The notes under the pieces are model-generated. The model searched no databases and was not told where the DNA came from. It was given only the letters and a program-made list of their open reading frames with translations. Shown in pieces: positions 55,855-64,000 of a DNA stretch of 64,000 nucleotides (position 1 is its first letter; each line of letters opens with the position of its first letter). The position numbers and the translations under genes are program-made. The stretch covers positions 28,702 to 92,701 of the forward strand of contig JACLAT010000152.1 in NCBI GenBank assembly GCA_018105865.1, written 5' to 3'. Source of the DNA: Metaphire vulgaris. Its lineage: Eukaryota; Annelida; Clitellata; Crassiclitellata; Megascolecidae.

Positions 55855-55962
55855 AATGGTTCTCACACAGGGCAGTCCTTACTGAAACCACTTAAACCTT
55901 GTTATATTATATTATATTATATTATATTATATTATATTATATTATATTATATTATATTGTAT
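55855..55962 (+). repeat. LINE 3' tail ending in (TTATA)n
   Basis: GGTTCTCACACAGGGCAGTCC, then ACTGAAACCACTTAAACC and TTATA repeats match the tail of the LINE at 20985-21045. It is a short retroposed 3' end. Confidence 0.8.
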
Positions 55963-58107
55963 TTACTAATTTGTTGTCCTCCAGTCTGCAGGTGTGTGAA
56001 AGTGATCAGTTTTCTTTTCTTGTAATCTCATCCACGACTGATTTGTTCTATTTGGATCTTGTTGATCTGTTGTTGCCATTAGGTCTATAATGATGCAGTT
56101 GTATGGCTCTTAGAAATAAGCAGACTGTTATTAATTAACTTTCAGGGTTTTTAGTTGTGATATATTGTAAAATATAATTTATAGAACTCATAAGGTGTTT
56201 TCAATGTCCAATGTGTGACTGCTTTGAATATGAAAAACGTAAGTTTTCAAAGTCAGATGTCAAAAAGCGTACATGAAGTTTATGGTTTGTATATATATAT
56301 TTATTTATTTATTCTGCCATACAACTGTAGGGTTGCAGGTTTTAATCAGACGCTAGTCACAGGTTGTTCACCCCGACTTGTTCTGCAATTACAATTCTCA
56401 TTTTAATAAATATATGGGGCCATCCATAAAGTTTTTGACCCCTCCTCTTGTCATAACTTGTCACAAATCTTTAACCTCCTAAAGTCATCCATAAATTACT
56501 TCACGTATATTTTCTATTTTAAAATTTTAGTGTCTGGTTCAATTTGTTGAAATGAAGCAGAGATATGCAACTTCCAGCATTGATTTATGAATGTAATCGA
56601 TTTAAAATTCCAATGCGACTTCTAGTAATAATATGTTTACTATATGCCAGTGACATCTTTCTGTTAGAATACATCCATCAGAGAGAAAGTAAAAATATCG
56701 CCACTTATTTCAGGTTTTATATGTATGGAGGGGGTGACATCATGGTGGTCTTTATCCCTCCTCCTGGTCGTCACACTTTCTTAGACCATCCTCTTAACGA
56801 GATGTACTTTCTTTATCATTTATGATTGGTCCCTATGTAACGATATTGGTAGTTATCGCACGACAGATAAATTGAGTTTAAAAAGCAGATGAATAAAAAT
56901 TTGTGTCAGTGACTCACTTGATGTCACACATCAGGTTGCATTGAAATTTTTTTCCCAGCCAGCATCTATGTTAATTCATGAGGATGAGTTACAGCTCGGT
57001 CACAGGTCGGTTGTTGTCAGCAGGCTCTATACCAGCAGTTAAGTAGCTCCACTTGATATCACAGGTCAAAGTCTAGCAAAAACCTCCTGGCAAATTCACG
57101 GCAGTTGCATGCCATTTTCATAGCACTACAATGCAAATTAGTGACCATCATTGACTAAAAGACTTTTTGGGCTTACTGTATTTCTGTTTAGTGCTTTTTC
57201 CCATCCATACGCTTTGCTTTTTGTGGGATTTTGCCTTGCAGCCAGATTGTAGCAGGTAAAAATCTGACCTTGACATTGCTCAGTGACCTTGGACAAGTTG
57301 TTCACCTTGGATTTCCTTTGCACTTGCAGTTCTTTCACTCTGTGAATAACTTAATATGCGTTAGCAAACCATGTAACAATGTCTCCCTTCATTTCCATTC
57401 TCCACCAGTATCTCTAGTCTCCTCCTTTCTCTTTTCTCCCTCTAGTGTCTATTTTGACCTTTCTCTCTTGCAAATGAAGTTGCACCTAGCTAATTTTGCA
57501 GTAATAATTATTGGTGGAATGGTTTGCATTCATTCCTTTCACATTTTAGTAGGCACTCAGGCAGGCCTGCTTTTTATGTGTTGAAATTGGGCACTGTACC
57601 TGCCGGCCCCACACCCATAAGGGACCCCACTGCCTCTCCTGCCTTTTTATATTTTGACTTTTTACCCTCTTTGCTTATCAATCCTGGAGGATAAATTAAT
57701 TGGAAAGATCAAGCACCAAAAACGTGATGACCTTTTTTCAGTCAACTTTTTGGGCATCAGCAAAAAAACAAAACAACGTTTTTCACCCCGCCACGGGGCT
57801 CCCAGGTCGCCAGAGGCCTCACACTGGCAAAGATGGGGCCTGCACTTGTGTTTTTATGCAGGTTATATCTCAAAATTCTTGCCTACTTTGCCACTTTCCT
57901 CCAAGTTCTTTTATCAGTTGGTATGTCTATTTCTGTTTTCCTCTCATTTGCAGTTCTTTGTATTTCCTGCAGAGCCTGTTCATCCATTTCTCATTGTCTG
58001 CTCTCTCTCCGTGTCTTGCTTTGTGCATTTCCTCTTATAATATAAGATTTCCTCTTATAATATAAGGCTGTTTGTGACTTATGATACGTGTTGTTATAGT
58101 TTTCAGT
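55963..58107. other. AT-rich region with decayed repeats, no gene recognised
   Basis: A half copy of a CCATCCATAAAG-type MITE lies at 56416-56510. The 57236-57380 segment matches 54050-54195 (CTCTGTGAATAACTTAATATGC versus CTTTGTGAATGACTTAACATGC). An A-tract motif lies at 57725-57744. The open frames at 57231-58065 are Leu/Phe/Ser-rich and not convincing. Confidence 0.5.
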
Positions 58108-58287
58108 CAGTGGCGGGCCACGGGGGTTTGGGGTTTGAACTCCCACTTGCCATCGGCCACCCGTGAGATCTGCAAAATTGCAGAGAAATTTTTGGTGAGG
58201 GGGGTAGGGGATGATTGAGGATCGGTTCTACTAGTCTAAGTATCAAACGTTCTCAACTGTATATCTACAGGATAGCATTGCGGGCTT

Positions 58288-58663
58288 AAAGGACATTTTA
58301 AACTACAGAGAATGGTATTGGCAGACGTAGGAATGCCTAGCACTTTTGACAGAGAAGTGAAGAGCACCTGCTAATCAAGTTTTTTCAAAATTAGGCACTA
58401 TCTCTTGTAGATAAAAGTGCTTGGCATTCAGAATTTTGCCTGTGGCATCTCTTCTCTAATGTAAATTGGACATTTTAAATGACATTTTTAAACTACAGAG
58501 AATGGCATTGAAGACGCTTGAATGGCTAGCACTTTTGACATAGACATGAAGAGCAATTGCTAATCAAGTTTTTTGAAAAAATTAGGCCACTATCTCTTGT
58601 AGATCAAACGTGCTTGGCATTCAGAATTTTTCCCTGTGGTATTCTAATGCGTAAAATTGGACA
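58288..58663 (+). repeat. Two diverged ~190-bp tandem units
   Basis: 58288-58467 and 58469-58663 share TTTAAACTACAGAGAATGG, CTAGCACTTTTGACA, GCTAATCAAGTTTTTT and GTGCTTGGCATTCAGAATTTT in order. They differ by several indels, so this is an old duplication. Confidence 0.85.
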
Positions 58664-59777
58664 AGGAGGTTAACGGTTGGTCCGATGGCAATTATTAGTT
58701 AATCGCTGCTCACTTTTTGTCGCTTTTCCACTCTGTGAGTTGTGACACTAAATAGATTTACAGCGATTTAAAACAAGATTTCAAGATTTGATGAGCAGTA
58801 GCATCTGCCACGTGACTTACTTTTAGTTGTATTGACACTCAGTAGGCCTATATACAAAAGACAAGTAATTTTCGACTTAACACGCATAAATTGAAGCAGA
58901 ATAATTTGAAATTGACTTGAGCATAAGAAATTACAGACATGGAACCTATTGATGCCAGACTCAGATTTTGTGTCCAAAATGCTCTAAAACACACGTGACG
59001 AAGCATCGCTTGATTTCAGAATTTTTCCGGGAGAAACCCTCGACCCCTATTCAAGGGAGGCCACGCTAAATGCGGCCGGGAAGGGAGTGTCGAACGCGAG
59101 GGAATGGGAGAAAGCAGGGTATTTCTAACATTATCAATTTGGGGGGTATTTCAGGGTTACTCCTAACCCTAACCCTAGGGGTTAACCGGGAATCCCACTC
59201 TCAAACGTCTGGCGCCGCCCCTGGTTTTAGTTGTTTTTCTCGCCTGCCAATTCCAACATTTGTGCTGTGATGTACAGTTTCCTCTTCTTCTTAGTTATTG
59301 CAGTCGCTCCTGCATTACTTGTTTTATATCTTTCTGCAGTTTTTCAATTCTGTTTCCATGCTGTTATCTTTCTTGTCTTCTTGATCCTGTGTCTAACTCG
59401 GGGTGAAATGCTTAGCAAAAGTTAAGGTACTTGGGAGTTCTTCCTGTTCTAGTGCTTCTCTGTCATAATGCTTGTTATCCTTCTTATTCCATTTTTTTTG
59501 ACCTAAGTACACTGTAGTAGTTTTGCCATCACCAGGCTGTGGTCTAAAAGACGCCTGCTTCTTGGCATGCTGACAGTCTCCTAGTGATGTTTTCTATCAT
59601 TTATCTATTAATATCAAATCGCATATGTTGTGATGTTCTCCTGATGGTACACCCGGTGTCCACTGGTAACGTTCTTTTGTACTGCATTACGAAAGTTATG
59701 TCGAATTACTGTATTATTTAGTTACATTGAATTACCGCATTACATAGTTACGTTGGAGTGAAGTTCTTTATTTTCAG

Positions 59778-60232
59778 ACTGCCTTGATCACAAGCGCCAT
59801 TCCACTTACAGTGCTTCAGAATGGCCTGGCGCTAACACGCCGATACGATGGTGCCGTCGCCGATGTTTCAGAACGCGGAACCCGCACTTGTGGAGTTCAA
59901 TGGTCAAGGAGCACAGATTCTGTCCAGTGATTTGGGGTTGTCTGTCGCCAACCCCGGCTTTAAGCTCCCATAGTCATCGGATTGCCGGGCCACTCGCTGG
60001 GCGCGCCGAGCAAAAAGAGAAACGGAGATGACGATCTGTTGGAAACCGGCGAGGAGGGGAGTGAGGATTTAATCGATTTATCAAGACTGAACCACCTGGC
60101 GGCGCTGCACCTTCCGGATGATAGCGCCATCGACTATTCGGTCACTGGCGCCAAACAGTAGAAGGCCTCTCAAGTAAAAATGTGCGACGAAGAAACTGGA
60201 GAACTGATCCGAAGAAGCCAAGGATGCCAAGG
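59778..60232 (+). CDS. GC-rich exon-like segment, unknown protein
   Basis: Begins after a good acceptor (TTTATTTTCAG) and ends at donor CCAAG|GTAATG. Within it open frames follow one another: TALITSAIPLTVLQNGLAL, then MVPSPMFQNAEPALVEF and LSVANPGFKLP, then VIGLPGHSLGAPSKKRNGDDD with an acidic stretch and NHLAALHLPDD. The switches from one frame to the next resemble the one-base breaks in HEMK1 and the zinc-finger gene (one near 59970). I recognise no domain; the basic SKKRNGDDD part suggests a nuclear protein, as an inference only. Confidence 0.4.
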
Positions 60233-60953
60233 TAATGTCGCCCAATTTAAGAAGAAGTATTTTGAAAGTCAGTGGTTCAGGCCTGTATGCACCCTGTCTG
60301 CACCTCTGTACCCTTAAAAGTGTGCAGATGAGATTTTGCTTGTCAAGGGATTTGAGAGAAAATCTTTACCTCGAGAAAATCTTCATCCCCTGACAAAATT
60401 GCCCGACACCACCGCAGTGGTTTGTTTAAAAATTGCTGTCAGAAAAAACAAGACTTCCAACTATTGAGAGAGGTGGAAAGACAAATCATTATTAGATGGC
60501 TAGAAAATTCCCACGATCTCTCTTTTATTCCTGGAAGCCTTTTTACTTTTCACCGACATTTTGTGATATGAGTATATCTTCTCATGATTTATCCAAACAT
60601 AAGACTCAACTTTGACTGCTTTTGGCTCATTTTCTAGGCCAAAAGTCTAATGCAATTCTAGTTGTTGAAAACACCAAATGAACAGAAAGTGGAAATCATA
60701 GAAATTTGAAGTTTTGAAATATAGAGAATCTGTTGTTTAATATTGTTAAACAAAAATTGTCAAGTGTTTGCTGTGTTATAGCTGGATAATATTTTGCTAA
60801 CTGGAGATTATAAATTATTAGACAAAATTATGTTTGATGATTACTTCTAATTTTTCGGATTTCTATCATTTTAACGCTTTCAGAGTTGTTTTACGCCTAC
60901 GGTTACACTTTTACAGCTGACACCAAGAAGAGGAAAGGCGCCAACTTGGCCGT

Positions 60954-61200
60954 GAGCGAATAAACTGGCCACAGTAAAGGTAGACAGAAGTTATTGATCA
61001 GACAAATCAGCTTTTTGCCGTGAGAACTTTAAATATATTTTGATATTTTAACTTTTTTATGAACTCAGTTAGAAATGTTGAATTTTGTTGGAACTTAATG
61101 GTTTCATTTTTGAGTTCTCTTTCTGTTTACCTGGTTTTGGTGGTTTCTGATAAAATTGGTACAATTGTTGTAAATGTATGGGATTAAAATTATATCTTCT
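60954..61200. other. Possible small exon or decayed exon
   Basis: Around 60918-60979 there is a CTTTTACAG acceptor followed by a lysine-rich frame DTKKRKGANLAVSE and a stop. It could follow the 59778-60232 segment but I cannot confirm phase. Confidence 0.25.
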
Positions 61201-61215
61201 ACTGCTGTGTGGTTT

Positions 61216-61443
61216 TGATGATTGATTGATTGATTGATTTGTTGGTTGGTTGGTTGGTTTGGTTGGTTGGTTGATTGTTGATTCGCTCATTGATTCATTC
61301 ATTGTTTCATCTATTGGTTCATTCATTGGTTCATTCATTGATTCATTCATTGATTCATTCATTGGTTATTCATTGGTTCATTCATTGGTTCATCTATTGG
61401 TTCATTCATTGATTCATTCATTGATTCATCTATTGATTCGTTG
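61216..61443. repeat. GATT/GGTT/TTCATTCATTGG minisatellite
   Basis: Consecutive (GATT)n, (GGTT)n and a longer 12-bp-based array of TTCATTCATTGR units. It translates as MNESMNEP or HSLIHSL stretches in different frames, so the frames here are by-products. Confidence 0.92.
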
Positions 61444-61559
61444 ATGGAGGAAACCCAGGTACTTGAGGAGGAACAGTCTCATGAAGAGAGATAAAAAATA
61501 TCAGCAGCAGAAGGAAGAACTGGAGTTTATCCTCTAAGCACACGCCTTCAGTGTGGTCT

Positions 61560-61782
61560 TGCAAAACAGGATGCTCTAGTTCCACCCGCTTCAAACCGCT
61601 TCATCGTCATTTCTGCATTTGCCGCCGGGAGAGCATGCCGTTTCAAAGACGGAAGGCTCGGAGGAGCCCGAAAGATCCCGCCGCTGGCAGTCCAGGGTCC
61701 GGCCATTAAGAAACCCATCATGCAGCGGCCGTGGTTTCGCTTCCGCTTGTTGTCAGCGTCTCCTTCAACCAGGTTTATCGAG
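61560..61782 (+). CDS. GC-richer exon-like segment, unknown
   Basis: From a possible acceptor (CTTGCAAAACAG) to donor CAACCAG|GTTTAT the frame DALVPPASNRFIVISAFAA ... RACRFKDGRLGG ... KKPIMQRPWFRFR stays open. Other frames are open as well on both strands, because of composition. No family is recognised. Confidence 0.25.
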
Positions 61783-61849
61783 GCGCTTGGCTCCCATTTC
61801 GCTAATCGGCCTGTGGGTATTGTCATCACCTTGGATTAGACTCGATGCT

Positions 61850-64000
61850 TGATTTGACACACTGGCCTGACACCTGTCACCGTGGGGTTTTCCTCCATTG
61901 TTGTCCAGACTCCACAGAACTTTTGTTTTTTTTTTTTTTGACATTGCGCCGCCATCAAGTGAAGCAATGCATCCAGCATCTACGCACTGGTTTCCCATAG
62001 GGCCCCATCTGTCAAAGGGCTTCTCAATTATATATCTGCTGTGTTACAAGTTTTGGAACTATGTCATTTTTTGTTTGTTTTTGTTGAGAAGTTGAGACAT
62101 GGAATTTGAATTAGTTGGATTATTCAATAGTTAAAATGGCACTTGATTTTTTTGTAGTCCTCTTGTGAGCGTTATAAGTTTAACTTGATGCATGAAGCGT
62201 AACTTTTCTTTACATTTGAATTCATTTGCTGCACTAATGAGCGTATGGGCATGCTGTTCGGGGTTTGTTTACTTGCACATAACAGATTTGTGCACTCCTT
62301 TACTGTGTATTTGACTGTAACTCAATGTTAGATGGACAGTTATATTTGGGGTTCCTTGCAAAGGGCGAAGGTCTTTTTTACTCTGGTATATAAAACTTTG
62401 AGTAATTTGCTATGACTAGAACTGGCGCTCGCTGCTGGCAATGCATTTCGCTCGCCGCCGAGGCAACGAATATTCCAGAATGACCAATCAGAACGCTTTT
62501 GAAGGTAATCAATCAGAACGCCACACAGCCAAGTTGAGCCAACCAATCAGAACGTCAACGCAAAACCAATCAGAACGCCATGTACACACACATACAGAAT
62601 AGCGATTTTAATATGATAGATATTATTGAATTTTTGCAGGTACCTCAAAAACTGTAGCTTTAGTGGTAGTATTCAGATTCACTCATATTGATCATCAATA
62701 AGCTTTGATATCTTTTGTTAACCTTTCGCCCCATCTATTCGTGATAGCCAACATGTCGTGGAAGCTGAAAGATCGCCTTGGCGTAGCCAAAGGATTAATC
62801 CAGTGGCGGAATATCTGGAAATTGGAGTGTTTATTGGTTTCTTATATCATGCCATCGAATGATGCTTTAGTAAATGAGCTTATTTTCAGGTGAAGGAGGA
62901 TTTTGTTTAGACTGTTTTGTCTCAGTTAGATCCAGATACTGGTATTTTGAAATAGATTTCAGTGGAGATTTCTCAGTAGTCGCTGATGGCAGTCTTGTCG
63001 GGGTGTTCAGTACATTTGCTTAATTAATGGTGACTTTAATCACAGAGAATGCGATGAGCAATACTGTTTTATAGCATATTGACTTGTAAAATTGGTTAAC
63101 GTTTAAATACAATTAAAGCTGACAAATTTCTGTATGCATACGAAGTTGTACAGATTGTTTCGGCGCTTGTGGCATCACCCTTTGTAAATTTTATTTCATT
63201 TCTCGCTTTAATTTTGGTAGGCAGATGATTTGCATACTTGAATTTGCACTCGCACCTGGGGCGGAACTTGTAGTTATATAGCGCATCACAGTGAGCAGCA
63301 TGTTATGTTAGAAATAAGCAAGAGAAAGACGGGCCTGTGGAGCATATATCAAGCCTGGTTTATGGTTTGTGGTTTAGGTCTTATGAATGCCAACTACAAA
63401 GCATGTTGATTTTGACGGCATTTTTCGCAATTATCTACCCATTTAAACGCGTTGTTGTAGGGAATTTAGAATTGACGCCTGTGTTGTATCAAATGCAGTA
63501 AATTAAAAGATTCACGCTTATAAATGACCAATTAATACTACACTCTGAGAATAAAATGGACATATGGATAAAATTTACAGAGATGCATTTGATATGTTTT
63601 GCTGGGATGATTATTGCATATTATTTTGATGTGTGTGCTTTTGATGTTTTTCCAGGTGGAGTATTTGGTTACTTGAAAATTATGAAAATTTACAGCCTTG
63701 TTAAGAAAAGGTCATTAATTTTAAATTGTAAATTATCCAACATGATACTGATTTTTGCACTCTTTAAAAATTTGAAAATTCTCTGGGGAATATTTCATTA
63801 TCAGTGCACTGTATTTTTAGTGTTTTTGTGTGTTTTTAAGTTTTAAATCTTTTTGAGGTCAATCATTTTGACTTTGTGTCCTGCCGGTGTTACTCCACTT
63901 GATTTACAAAAATTTGTGATTTTCTGATAATTATTCTACCTTTTTTCTGATATTATAGAGGCTTAAGCTTAATCTATGATAGAAGTTATTTAAAGTAAAA
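61850..64000. other. AT-rich end region, one repeat scrap
   Basis: 62400-62620 repeats the end of the Helentron-like family (four CCAATCAGAACG boxes, then CAGAATAGCGATTTTAATATG). Near 62300 a fragment of the 28451 element flank is seen. The frame 63556-63846 is AT-rich and without domain. No gene is supported. Confidence 0.5.

Noticed and set aside
57231..58065. Overlapping Leu/Phe-rich frames
   Set aside because: Cover decayed repeats and low-complexity pyrimidine-rich DNA; no domain or splice context.
59162..59177. TAACCC run as a telomere
   Set aside because: Only two or three units, far from a chromosome-end structure.
63556..63846. 96-residue frame near the right end
   Set aside because: AT-rich, hydrophobic by composition, no recognisable motif.

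Overview
The window is nuclear DNA of an invertebrate animal. Its genes have spliceosomal introns, canonical GT-AG sites and animal-specific families (innexin gap-junction protein, BTB/C2H2 zinc-finger factor, CNBP, HEMK1). The innexin has the first-loop form CWCPAEF-T and no introns. I associate that pattern with lophotrochozoans (molluscs, annelids, brachiopods and relatives), so a marine lophotrochozoan is my best guess; the species is not determinable here.

Layout. 1-3,600: small DNA transposons, then a GC-rich intronless innexin on the minus strand (2115-3278). 3,600-29,400: almost entirely repeats: hAT-like miniature elements, many with readable 8-bp target-site duplications (TSDs), nested insertions, LINE 3' ends, Helentron-like repeats and microsatellites. 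One TATA/CpG-rich promoter-like stretch lies at 21.7-22.2 kb. 29,400-37,500: the plus-strand CNBP gene (coding exons 31701-35010), preceded by an unassigned exon-like open segment (30881-31176). 37,584-42,569: a minus-strand BTB plus C2H2 zinc-finger gene. 46,958-54,801: a minus-strand HEMK1-type glutamine methyltransferase gene in at least seven exons, with transposons and a LINE in its introns. 55,200-55,560: a CpG-rich block upstream of HEMK1. 59,778-61,850: GC-richer exon-like segments of a gene I do not recognise. The rest is AT-rich intergenic or intronic sequence.

The genes do not form a pathway. Innexin makes intercellular channels, CNBP binds nucleic acid in mRNA control, the BTB-ZF protein is a probable DNA-binding regulator, and HEMK1 methylates the GGQ glutamine of (mitochondrial) release factors. 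Four or more single-base frame breaks, most at short homopolymers, interrupt otherwise well-conserved exons of the BTB-ZF and HEMK1 genes. I read them mainly as assembly indels.

The most unusual signal is a shared internal motif, roughly TGACGA-GCAAAAAAGG-TCGTCA (an inverted repeat around an A-tract). It recurs inside many otherwise unrelated miniature transposons of more than one terminal-repeat class. Other highlights are two different hAT elements inserted at the same 8-bp target, an element sitting inside a (TA)n tract, a 5S rRNA-derived segment, and a tandem duplication that copies the end of the HEMK1 catalytic exon.
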